From NCBI GenBank assembly GCA_037447605.1, contig CM074813.1, forward strand, positions 42,489-106,488: a DNA stretch of 64,000 nucleotides, written 5' to 3'. The DNA is from Zygnema circumcarinatum. Its lineage: Eukaryota > Streptophyta > Zygnematophyceae > Zygnematales > Zygnemataceae. Made by a program: the position numbers and the translations under genes. The notes under the pieces were generated by a model. That model was not told where the DNA came from. It saw only the letters and a list, made by a program, of their open reading frames with translations, and ran no database searches. Below, in pieces: positions 36,901-48,900 of the stretch; within the stretch, counting starts at the first letter, position 1, and the number at the start of each line of letters is the position of its first letter.

Positions 36901-38165
36901 TTTTGTCAGTGTCTGACTGTCTTCCTCCGGGACGGCGTCTACATGATTGTTATCGTATACCGTTGTTTGGGGAGATGCATCTTTCTCGTGCAGTTGTTTT
37001 TGTTGGCTTGCATACCCGATCCTTCATCGAAGGGTTGGATCTTTACAAAGTACGAAACAAAGCGATTGCGGATGGTGATGTACACAGAATCGACACAACA
37101 GTCGTCACTCAACCAATCTTTCAACTCTTGTTTATAAAGAATTGCCCATGAGACTGGATTACGTCCTTCACTGACTAAGCTTTACGATTGTGTTTGAAAT
37201 CGTAAGCGATATATGACGATTGCAATTTCGATTCACGTCAGTGCTGAGTTGTCATAAGCTTGTGAGCGGAAGGATCATCATGTGACTAGTCTTCGTTCCG
37301 GTCGAACAGTGTCCACCTCTTGTGAAGAAAAAAATCAACAGTGCCGAGTTGTTCTTTCTTTGGTCTTGTAGCGTTGGGAGCCTTTGGAGCGGCCATGGCT
37401 GGAGCTTGCATGGGTTTTCTAGTGCACAACCGCCACAAAGCAACAGTGTTCATGGGCGACACGGGTTCTCTTGCACTCGGAGGCGCCCTGGCAGCCATGG
37501 CCGCTGCCACCGGCATGTTCGTTCCGCTCTTCATTGCGTCCTTTGTCTTCATTTTGGAGACCCTTTCAGTGATGGCGCAGGTACGCTAAGCAGGGAAATC
37601 AATTGCCGTGATGCAGGCAAGTCCTTGCTGTTCGCAGTATGGGGCCATTCTTGTATAAATTCTGTACCATCACTATTGTTCGTAACTGATTCTAGCTTTG
37701 TCTATTCGAGTGAGCATCGTGTATGAAGTATGCTTTGTAGTTTTCTTTCTGACGACTTTTCAAAGACTGGTTCTTCTTTCCCTCTTTCCGTTGGCTCAGT
37801 TGGAAGCAACCGATGGAGAGGCTGTACTGCATCGCTGCGTTTTTATAAAAATATGTTGGGCACTTCGACAACTATAAACCAGTCCAGAAGGAAAGCCACT
37901 GCCTGTGTGTGTGTGCAGTAATGAACCTATACCTTTTCCTGTACTGAGTGCGAGCGACTCGTACTGCAATGGATGAGTGCAGGTGCTCTACTTCAAGCTG
38001 ACAAAGCGATTTCAGGGCGTGGGAAAGAGGCTGCTGCGCATGGCCCCCTTGCATCACCACTTGGAGCTGGGGGGGTGGTCGGAGACGAGCGTGGTGCTGG
38101 CGGCGTACGCGCTGGGGCTCGTCTTCGCTGCGCTTGCGGCCTATGCGGGGCTCCGATCCGTGTAG
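33988..38165 (+). CDS. MRAY: Plastid phospho-MurNAc-pentapeptide translocase MraY
   Basis: Eight exons, all phases consistent, encode ~555 residues: 33988-34190, 34364-34463, 34799-35061, 35434-35884, 36150-36214, 36557-36750, 37372-37580, 37983-38165. MraY transfers phospho-MurNAc-pentapeptide to polyprenyl phosphate, making lipid I of peptidoglycan. The first ~70 residues are Ser/Leu/Arg-rich, as expected of a plastid presequence, and a Ser/Asp-rich linker precedes the membrane part. Catalytic motifs are intact: [13 protein letters not shown] (Asp 317-318), [12 protein letters not shown] (Asp 399, 402), [12 protein letters not shown] (Asp 455) and APLHHHLE (His 519-521). Hydrophobic segments match the ten-helix family fold. 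Exon 1-2 junction choice (TG|GTATTG) rests on phase. Exon 1 to 3 sequence is less conserved than the rest. Confidence 0.93.
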
Positions 38166-38935
38166 CGCCGCGCCTGCACAGTCGCGTTCTGCCTCCACTC
38201 TGTTGTCAAGTGTACCATGGGCTCTCGAAGCACGTAGGACCAGCTAAAGCTGGGCGTAATGATACAAATGACACTAGAAATAAGGAGCGTGCACTTTCCA
38301 GCATGTGGAGGCTCTCCAAAGAGCAAAGGTGAGGATGTGCGCCTTCAGGGCGTCACACGGCGCGCTCATGCGGTAGCGGCTCGGTCCTCCCCCCTCCCCT
38401 CTCTCTCTCTCTCTCGCCCTCCCCCTCTCCCTATCCCTCTCGTGCAGGGACGGGAAGGGAAGGATGGCAGATGCTGAACCTGCGTCCGGTCCTGTTAGTC
38501 ACGCCCCAGTCGCAGCTTTTGTATAGTAGTGGAAGTAAAGTGATAAAGGCAGTGTCGGTGTACCTTTTCTGAAAAAGTAAGGTGCCGATGCATTACTTGT
38601 CATGTGCACCGTAGGTACGGTCTGTGCCTACACAGGTAATTTTTGTTCAGTTGTTGTACAAGTCATGGACTCACAATCTTAAATGAACTCATCAAGGCAA
38701 CTTGCATCTTGGGCTGTGCGTTTGCACCACGCTTCTACAGTATGTGTTAAGCAATGGAGAAACCTGGCCAAGCCTTTGAAACAACGTGGGATTGAATTTT
38801 TCCTTGAAGGGCGTTGTTATTGTCGGAGTGCGATTGGCTTGAGAGCGCGAAAGGGTGCGCTGCCGCTGTTCACCGTGTAGACCAAACCCACGCTCGTAGT
38901 TTCCCCGCGCGGATTTCCAACTATTAGGGGGTGTC
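38166..38935. other. Spacer downstream of MraY
   Basis: Contains a CT microsatellite around 38395-38440 and short frames with no domain. The MraY 3' untranslated region should lie here. Confidence 0.4.
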
Positions 38936-39085
38936 AGACTTAAAAAAAATTCAGTACGCGTGTTCGTAAGTTTGACATCAGAACGAGTACTCCAGTATAA
39001 TCGCGATCCTCCTGCGGCGGAGTACTTTCGTAACCTTTTTTTTCGTAACGCTTTTCGTAAGATTTTGTTAAGCCTGACACCCCCT
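38936..39085. mobile_element. MITE-like element, 150 bp, 18-bp TIRs
   Basis: The left end is AGGGGGTGTCAGACTTAA and the right end is its reverse complement with one mismatch. ATT flanks both sides (38933-38935 and 39086-39088), the same target as the element at 17637-17836, with which it shares the first bases of the TIR and internal TTCGTAA motifs. No coding capacity. The two elements differ at TIR base 7 and in length, so they are related, not recent duplicates. Confidence 0.8.
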
Positions 39086-39998
39086 ATTGCTGTTCATGAC
39101 TCGATCTAACAGATTCAGATTTCAATTGTTCAAAGGATGAAGAATTCAATACAATCCAATCGTTCAAACGTTCGATTAATGGCCAAACGAGATATTCGGT
39201 TGAATTGTTTATTTGTTCAAGGCTGAGCTTACGCGGAAACGGTACGGAAGTGAGTGGCGCAGCGCCAGCACTGGCCCTCCCCTCCCTCCCTGCACAATCC
39301 GCCGCCAGGCGACTAGGCGACTAGGCGCGGCGCGACCAGGCGCGGTGCTCTCTCGTCTCTCTCCCTCAGAGCCGCCCTCACCTCCCTCGGTTCTTCCGAC
39401 CCTCCCGGTACGGCCGTACGGCCCGCGCTGAGCCGCGCCTCGCCTTCAATGCGCCCCCGAGCGCGCGTCCGCCGCTGGCGAGCTGTCGCACGTGACCGGG
39501 CCGTACCGTACCGTATCGTATTGTACCTGGCAGATCGATACAGTACGGCGGTGCGCTCAGGCGGCGCGGCGCGCTCAGCGCTAACTGACAGCCAGCAGCC
39601 GCCGCCGGGGGACACGTGGCGCGCGGCGGCAGCCCGCGGCCCGCGCGCGTACCGCGATATATCGGCCCCTCCCCCGCAGGCAGGCGGGCAGGCTGGCGCG
39701 CCAGCTGGCTGGCTGCCCGCCTGCCTGGACGGGCGCCCTCCGCCCTCCCCTCCGCGCCTCCCCGCACGCACGCACGCACGTGCTCCCTCCCCCTTCCGCT
39801 CCCCCTCCGCCTCCCCCCCTCGCTGCCTACCGTCTGCCCTGCCCCACCCCGCTACTTCCACTGCAGTTGGTGCGACCCCGCCCTCTGGTCCTGCTCCCCG
39901 AACGAAAGCTGCGGGAATGCGGCCAGGCGAGGTCGTCGGGATCGTCCTCGGGGGCTGATTGTGAGCAAGGTCCAGTTTTGAAGGCACGAACGAAGGCG
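39086..39998 (+). promoter_or_regulatory. Kinesin-7 5' flank with GTAC palindromes
   Basis: A TTCAA-rich stretch (39105-39215) is followed by a GC-rich region with GGTACGG (39241), CCGGTACGGCCGTACGGCC (~39405), CCGTACCGTACCGTATCG (~39501) and CAGTACGG (~39540). A CT-rich leader precedes the ATG at 39999. This is the densest cluster of this motif in the window. Confidence 0.45.
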
Positions 39999-42900
39999 AT
40001 GGAGAAGCAGCAGCTGCAAACGGCGCCCTCCAAGTCGCGCATGAGCCCCAGTCGCAGCAGCAGCAGCAGCGGCAGCAGCATCCTGGCTCCCTCCAAGAGC
40101 CCCCCCCCGACGTTCATGGGCAGACGGAGCGCCTCCCTATCCATGGCGGTCGCGAAGGGGTCGTCGCCAGCGAGCAGCGTGCCCATCTCCCCTTCCGTGT
40201 CGCTCACCTCCTCCGTCGTGAGCAACGGCAGTAGCCCCCTGCCCCGGCGGGCGCTCGCTCATCCTGCTGTCCCTCCCTTCTTGGAGTCCATTGAGCCGCA
40301 TCTCAACGAAAATGTCATGGTCACAGTGCGCTTTCGCCCCCTCAGGTGGCTTTCGCTGCCGTCCCTCGCGCCTGGCATTGTGCTTCCTCCCGCAACTTTT
40401 CCCTTGCAGATCTGAATCTGATTACGCTACTACTGTGGATGCATTGATTTATTCAACATGACTGGGGCGCAGTATGCGTGAAATTCAACGCGGAGATGAT
40501 GTTGCCTGGTATGCTGATGGCGATACTATAGTACGCATGGAGTCGAACGCCAGAATTGCATACGCATTTGGTATGTATTTGAATTATTTACGTTCCTAAA
40601 ATTGCAAAACTTGACTGAAAGAAAATTTTAGCCGCGTTTATGCATTGCAGAAGAGCGGAGGATGACTATTCTCCATTAAATATTCAAAACTGACAGGAAA
40701 CGCAGTTCGTGAAAACGCAGTTCTTAGCTTCACTATTCCTGCATTTGCTTTTAACCTCGTCCTTTCATTTTCTGTAGACAGAGTTTTTGGTCCAGCGACT
40801 ACAACAAGAGGCGTTTATGACATTGCAGCGCAGCCTATTGTGAATGACGCAATGGAGGGCATAAATGGTATGCTTGCAGCTCACCAGCAGCATTGATGTA
40901 ACTGTGCGCTCCCGTGGGGCTGACGTTAAGTATAGTAAACAAAAAGATAAATTCTCTTTTTATCGTACTGTTCTCGTTCATTTTGTGAATTTCGCTACGT
41001 TTGACCATTTCTTCTTGGTTGGATTTGGCACCATTTCAGGGACTGTGTTTGCGTATGGCGTTACAAGCAGTGGGAAGACGCACACAATGCACGTAAGTGC
41101 GGTTTTGCATGAAGGTCATTTATTCACTCCCGTTCGAGACCACTAGGCTGCCTGCGGAGACTTGCAGGGGGTTGCACCACTTCGCAGGCTATCGGCGGGA
41201 TATCGTTGAAGAAGAAGCCAAGGATCAATGACATTTCCTAAGGACTTACTCATTTTTTTTATTATCCTTCAAAATTAAGGCATGATCAGCTCCTGATGAT
41301 GGGTGCAACCGTTTCCTAAAATCTGCTGTCAGCTTCTAATGAAGGCTTGTTGCTGGAACTGTTGTGGTGTTCGCAGGGTGACCAGAAGTCTCCGGGCGTG
41401 ATTCCCCTGGCTGTGAAAGAAGTGTTCAGCATCATTCAAGAGGTCAAAGCACCGAGCCTTCTTTCACTGAGCTTAATTGGTTATGCTGCTTTAATTTATT
41501 GTGCTCGTAGAATCTCTTTTTCTCATTTGCGACACTGCTACCTTGATACCCTTGCAGACACCTGGTCGAGAATTTCTGCTTCGAGTTTCATATTTAGAGA
41601 TTTACAATGAGGTACTAATCTGACGATCTCAACTCTGAGCGACCATCAATCTTTAGAGGGTTTTTATGAGTTCGGTGCAGCATATCTTTGTGAAAGGAAA
41701 GCGCTTTTATACCTTTCGTATTGAAACTTGGCAATACCAGCTCTCTTGAAGCAAGTACTCTTACATAGTATGACTTTATGGTTCCCTGGAAATCGCTCGC
41801 CGTGTTGCGTGAAAGAGTCTCAAACTAGCGGTCATTCTATTCTAGTGGATGTGGCGGGACTGTCTGACCTGCGGGGCGTTTGCAGGTCATCAACGACCTC
41901 CTCAACCCCGCCGGCCAAAACCTGCGAATTCGAGAGGACTCCCAGGTGGACTATTAAATCTTCTCACTTTACTCTCAACTTCGAGGGGCAGTTCCGCAAC
42001 CTCTTCTCGTCTCACTCTTTTCCAGTTCTTGCCAAGTTTCTATTTGGCTTTTCTGCCCAATTTGCTGGTTTTGCAATTCCAAGTCGAGGTTCTTTCATTC
42101 CTTCCATAGTGGTCGGCCACTGTGCCGTTGAGGCCCTGATGCTTAGCGCACATATGGCGCGCAGGTGGGCACGTATGTGGAGAGCATCAAGGAGGAGGTG
42201 GTGCTCTCGGCCGCGCACGCGCTCTCTCTCATCGCCGCGGGCGAAGGTGCGCCCTTTACCCTTTCTGTTCCCGCCGAACTGCTCTGCCGGCAGAGTACTC
42301 GGGGACTGGCGTCACTGGGGCCGTACGGACTCCGCTGACCTACAGATGTGTGACTGTTACCTAGTGAAACTCTACTTCAGTCAAATTTAAATCAGCGCAG
42401 AGGTTGTCATAACTTCCACAGGTATATTCAGGTATACTTGGCGTAAAGGCAGTGGGGCTTGACCTGTCTGTGTGTGCTTACACTCAGTTTTGGCAATTTC
42501 TGCAGTATTTAAATATCCTGAGCTGTAGAAAAGGCTTAAAGAAATGACTAGTATCGCTGGCCCATTTACAAAGGGGCAACTTGAGAGTCGCCACATACTA
42601 TTACAAGCAACCTAAGCCGTGGAACCCTATGTGAAGTGGCTGAATGAAAGTTTAGTTGCTCTTTTAATGGGACCGCCGATCGTATGTAGCCCATTTCTAT
42701 TTTTCTCAATTCCTTTTGCGTTTCGGGAGCTTTGTGGGTAGGTTTAATTTTGAAAGGTCGAAACTTAAATAAGAATCTGAATGCAGAATTAGAAGAGTGC
42801 TCAAAAGCATGCTCCAATCACTTTGTACTTCCTGTAGTCTTTCATTTCCGCCTGACCCAAATTGACTCCAATCTGTCGTCAAAGCTTCCTTTCCTATACC

Positions 42901-45900
42901 GTCTGCTCCTGCTTGTATGTTTCTAACTAGCAACGACGGCTCAGGGGATCTTTAGGGTCTGCAGTCTCCTTGTACTGCATGGCTCAATTGAACTTGTACA
43001 AATTCTAAATCGGGTACAAGGGTGTAAGGGCACGTATCTTTAGTTGGCTTGCTAGAGAGTGAAAACCCGTCGGATTTCGGGGTTCTGATTGCGACTAGAT
43101 GTCTCGATGTATGGTTCCTTTTCAGCACCATATGCTGAGCTGGTTAGAGTTGTCTCTGGCGGTTGACGACAGAGCATCGGCACGTGGGCTCGACCAACTT
43201 CAACATGATGAGCAGCCGCAGCCACACGATATTCACAATGGTGCGGACGCACCCTTGCAAAGGATCCAAATACGCGCCGGCTGTATCTGCCCGCAGCATT
43301 TTCTCACGCAACTCAGTGAGGTGGTTTTTCTTGTTTGACAGACAATTGAAAGCACTGGCAGGGACAAGCAGGGCTTTGAAGAGGTCACTCTGTCTCAGCT
43401 GGTGAGTCAACGGCCGCCTTTCGATTTCCTTCGGTAAAGGAGGGCTAGTTTTCTATTAGGACAGGCACCCGTTGGACCGGTTAGGAGTGATTTTCCAGGG
43501 GCTTGAAAGCTCTTATAAGCCCATATACGCCCTTGTAAGCCCTTATAAACCCTTATATGCCCGTATAAGCCCTTAAGCCCTTGTAAGCCATTATAAGCCC
43601 TTAGAAGCCGCCGGAATGAATGTGGCAAATGTAAAGTGACCTTTGGCATGCTGACTTACTACCGCGGAATTGAATGTTATATCCACCGGAGGCAGAATCT
43701 CATCGACTTGGCCGGCTCCGAGAGCTCGAAGGCGGCCACGACGGGCCTGCGTCGGAAGGAGGGCGCGTACATCAACAAGAGCCTGCTCACGCTCGGCACG
43801 GTGAGTGTCGGGCGGAGGGAGGCCGCTGCTAGAGCTCGCCAAAGGATGGCATCTAATTTGACTAATTAAGGTTAAAAACGAGTAATAAGGAAAGCTTAGC
43901 AGCCTGTCATCGTACAGGCTGCTAACATGGCGATGCTGGAGGAACAATGACAACTCAGTATTGATGGTCTCTAGTGGAACACAAACCCATGTTCTGACAC
44001 AATGGAAAACCTCACAACACTTAGGTATGAAAGGACGTGTGCATTTTTACCCTGTCCAGTTGTTCTAGAACCTTTTGTTACTTATTAGTGAGAGTTGGCA
44101 AGTCAGATCCTCGGCGTGACGGTGAAAGGGTTAGGCCCTTTTTTTAATCGCCTTGACCTATGAAATAGTAGGGCCAGTGAGAGAGAAGACCGACTAGCCC
44201 GGAATAGCCTCTCTTCCTTGGCATGTGCATAGCAATCAGTGTTCGCTGTGAACTCAAAGGTGCTGCTGACGGGCTACATACTGAATTAGTACATAATCTC
44301 CCTTGGAGGATGCATGCAGCAGAGACAGATGGTTTTAGCCTCAAAGTCGTTTCTCAAATTTCTGATTGAAATTGAAGTGGAGATGGCATGGCCAGTGAAG
44401 GGTATGCTTTAGTGACACTACTGACATGTCACAAATTTTACCAGCTTTAGTAAACTGATGCCAAATATCTTAACAGAGAGTAGCATTCAGTAATTTAATG
44501 AAACGGATGGAGTTGACAAACACATATGCCTGCCAAATTACCTCAATACTTAATTCACAAGCCTACATTCATAAGCTAGCAGTACTTGCCGCAATAATGC
44601 TTTATAGTGGTCTACTAGACGTAAGTGTTTATTCCCGTAAGCTGTTTAAAGTTTTAAACATTTCTAGGGTCTTGGGTGCATTAAGTTAAGAATCGAAATG
44701 TGTCTGTAAGTGTGCTTTGCAGCAGTGCTTGACAATAATCGTACTCGCACTGACCATAACGCTCTGTAGCTGCGCACAATAGGCTGAAGGCATCCTGGAC
44801 TGGGCGGCAGAAGGACCTGCCAACAAGCAGGGGGTCTGCGGGGGCTTCCGTTTTCAAGCATCGGACACGTAAGGCTCTGACCTTCGATTGAACTGGCTGC
44901 TTCAGGTGATCGCCAAGCTGAGTGAAGGAAAGCACGCGCATGTGCCGTATCGCGACTCCAAGTTGACGCGGCTGTTGCAGTCATCCCTAAGTGGGAACGG
45001 AAGAATTTCTGTGAGTCTGTGTAGGCATCGTGCATTTCTGGCAGCCGGAGCTCCTTGAAGTGAAGTTTTTTGGCTATCGGTGGGCTGAACCCCTTCGTGG
45101 TACTGACGCAGCTGATCTGCACGGTGACGCCGGCTTCGGGCACCATGGAGGAGACGCACAATACGCTCAAGTTCGCGCACCGCGCCAAGCACGTGGAGGT
45201 GCACGCCGAGGCCAACAAGGTGCGAAACTCTCCTCAGCAAACTCTGCCTTGAAATGCGGAAACGAAGGGGAGAGGTTCATGCTTATTTGAATGGAATTTT
45301 ATTGTAACGCCGGAGATTTTTAGAATTCTGCTAGCAGAGGTTTATCAATAAGGTCCATAATTTATAAGGCTGCTTGGACGTTTGACGTGGATTGCATTTA
45401 CTTCCGCAATCAATCATGATCTTCTGCCGGGCATGGCATCTGACGGCGATGCAGATCATGGATGAAAAATCTTTGATCAAGAAATATCAAAAGGAGATTA
45501 GTGAACTCAAGCAGGAGCTCCTTCGAGTGAAAAAGGGCATGCTGAGCTCTCTGCCTCCGGGCAGCCCACAAGAGGATTTGGCACTTCTGCGGGAGAAGGT
45601 GAGCCTGCGGTTGCTGCTGAGGCCATGCACAGCAGCGCATGCAAAAGCAGGGGTGGCAGTCAAAGCAGCAGAGTTCCTCACTGTGTGGCGGCGGCGGCGG
45701 GGCTGCAGCTGGAGGCGGACAAGGAGATGATGCAGTCGCGGCTGGAGGAGGAGGAGCAGGAGAAGGCGGCGCTCATGGGCCGCATTCAGCGCCTCACCAA
45801 GCTCATCCTCGTCTCCACCAAGACCGCCATGGAGCTGCCGCCGGACAAGCACACGCATCGCCGCCGGCTGTCCTTCGGGGAAGAAGATGTAAGGCGGCAG

Positions 45901-48900
45901 CGCCATGTGGGAGTCTGCTTGTTCACTTTCTCGTCCTGGCAGTGGTGTTGCATGTCGTTGTATCACCGCATTTTTTAGGAAAAATAAAATTCCTGTGTCT
46001 GTCGGAATATACTCGTCCATTTTATCTTTGAAGAAAAAATTGAGGTCATGAAAAATAGTACTCTTGCGGTCGTGAGACAGTCAGATTTGCAACGCCTTGC
46101 AAAAGGAAATCGTACAATGGCATGGTTTCCAGGGTTGATCAAACGCTGAAACGCAATATGAATCTGACAGGCGTGCTACTTGGTGTGAATTGCAGCTGGC
46201 CTATCTCAAGCTGCGCAAGATGGAGATGACGCTGGATGACAAAGATGACGGGGAAACAGACCAAACCTCAGATGGTTCGAGCCCAATGGAAGAGACGGAC
46301 GAGAAAAAGTCAAAACGACGCAGTGTTCTCTCTTGGCTAAAGCTTAAGGTGCCCCATCCGCACCCCCATCTCTGTATTTGAGTTGAACCTGTGCGCTATA
46401 AACGAGAGGGGATGTCACAAAGCCTCCAACCCTTCTCGCTCCGTATCAGTCATGCTCTTTCTCGCCAGATAACCAGCAGCAGCATCGTTCGCCATGGGGA
46501 GGGGTGTGCAGCGGAGCAGCTCGCCATGGCCCGGCGAGGGCGGCGACGCGGCGGGCGGCCTCTCCGGGGGGAAGGCCTCGCGCGCGCTGTGGCCGGGGTC
46601 CCCCGGGAAGGGCGGCGACCCGGGGGAGGCCCCGCGGCGCCTCTCGAGCCCCGCCCACCGCCGCTCGGACGCGGCCGCCGCGCTCATGGCCTTCGCGGAG
46701 CCGCTCATGCAGCCCACGCAGGCGGGGGACCTCTTCAGCGTGGCCGGGAAGGCCCGCCTGCCTGTAAGGCTCTCTCTACCTTGTCTCCCTCTTCCACTGG
46801 CTCTGCCTGACACAGAACGACGACGACGTAGTAGGTTGTTACATTCATGGTATGGATGACAAGCAAATTTACCCTGGAGAAGATGCTTGAATAAGGAAGG
46901 CGGATGTGAACTTCGTGGTCACCATGCACGGGGAACCTTTTCAAGTATCACACCTTCGTTACTGCGAAAAAGTGCAGCTGGCTTGGGAAGCAGTGACGGG
47001 GATAATTGTGCCTTAACGTTCGCATGTTTAGCTCTGATTGTCAAGTCTCTTCAAGCAAAGACTCGCTGACTCAAACTTCCTTTTTGGATGCAGAGTAATG
47101 AGAATGTTGCAGACCAGATAGAGCTTTTGAAGGAGCAGCTAAAAATCTTGTCTGGCGAGGTAGCCATGTGCGGCAGCAACCACAAGCGGCTCTCCGAACA
47201 CATGAGCCCGGGCAGCGCGGCTCAGGTCGAGGAGAAGCAGGTGCTTCCCCGACTGCCCACTCCCCGCCACGCACTGTCCGAATGCTCATTCAAACGGGGG
47301 AATATGACATGGAACTTGTTTCTCTGTTCCTTTAGGCATGAAAACCACTAGATGTCAGGCTACTCGCAGGCTGCTTGCTCGGAAGGGCAGCTGAGAAAGG
47401 GAGTCGGTGCGCTCTGGGGGAAGTCGTGGCAGGCTGAGGATGGTTTGCCTTTGATGCATTGCGTACTCGTGTAGTATTTTGTCCTTTTATGTCATCGCTG
47501 CTTCTGAGTGTGTCTGAAGCTTCATATAGTGGTTTGGGAATAATGCTTGCTCGATGTTTCCTTGATTATGTTGGGGATAGACTTATAACCAACACCGCTT
47601 CGTGCACTTTCCCTTGCAGGCTTTCAACTTGGTTTCAGTAGTGTCACCATTTGTTTTGTTGCTTAACATGACAAGTAGATGTGGTTGGTGGAGTATGGGG
47701 ATTGCAGCGTCTTGAAGACGAAATCAGGGAAAAGAAGAAGCAAATGAGAGTGTTAGAACAGAAGATTGAGACTGCCCAACTCATGCAGCCCACTTCGGAA
47801 GGGGACGTCGAGGAGATGGCCAAGGTGCCCTTCTCCTCCCCTCCGCATGCAGCATGAGGATCCGCATATGGAAGGCGTGTCCAAATTTGGCCATTCTGAT
47901 CGAAATTTTTGGCATTCATTGGTTATCTGAACGTGCTGATCTGATCTGAACGTTCTTTGTGCAGACGATTGCAAAGTTGAAGGCTTTGCTGAGCGAAAAG
48001 ACATTTGACACGGAGGTGAGGCCCGTCTATTTCATTCTGTCATGCATTTTCTTTTTTGTTTTAGACTTTCACGTTCCTGTTTTTGTGTGGCGCCATTTGT
48101 AACAACATTTACGCAGTTCCTGAAGACTTCTGTGGTGTTCGCTTGCAGATCATAAATGCAGATAATCGAATATTGCAAGATTCATTGCGTGCAAAGGTAT
48201 ACACACTAGCCGGTGCTTCATGTACTTGTATTGATTTTTCTCATCTGCCCATCAAAGGTCTATTCTGAGCCAGCCTAATTACGACAAGCGCCGTGCAAAG
48301 TCTGCACTACTCGCCGGGGCTTTTGTTCTTGTTTGCCGCTGAGCGAAGCTTGTTTCTGACGTTTATTGAGGAGCATGGCAGACGAAGCAGAACAACCGGC
48401 TGCTGGAGGAGGTGAACCTCCTGCGCGTAGAGCTGACCCGCGCTATTCAAGGGCCCGCCTACGCGAGCGGCCCGCCCTCGCCCTCGCTCGCGGCCAATGG
48501 CCACCGCGGGGAGGGGGCGGCCGCGGCCCGGGACGACCTGCAGCAGGGCCGGGACGGGGCGCCTGCTCATCTCAAGGCTGGGGACGGGTCTGACCTCGCT
48601 GATGGAGGAGGCGGAGAGCAGAAAACTATTTCATCAAATGAGCTATCAGCATTTTCTTACGTGAGTCCAAGTTGCAACTGTCAATCATTTTGAAGTTTGC
48701 TACGCGTGAATCTCCTTCCTGGAAAGCAAGTGAAGAGCCATACCAGAAAAGAGGTTCATTCGGCAGCTTGGAATTCATAGCAAGTTTATCGGAATGAACT
48801 GTGTGGTTTTGGAGAAACTGCAAAAGGTGAGCAGGTGCTTTATCTCGCTGACAACGTCTAGTCTCTGGCTGGCAAACAGACGCCGGAAGTGGATAACCTG

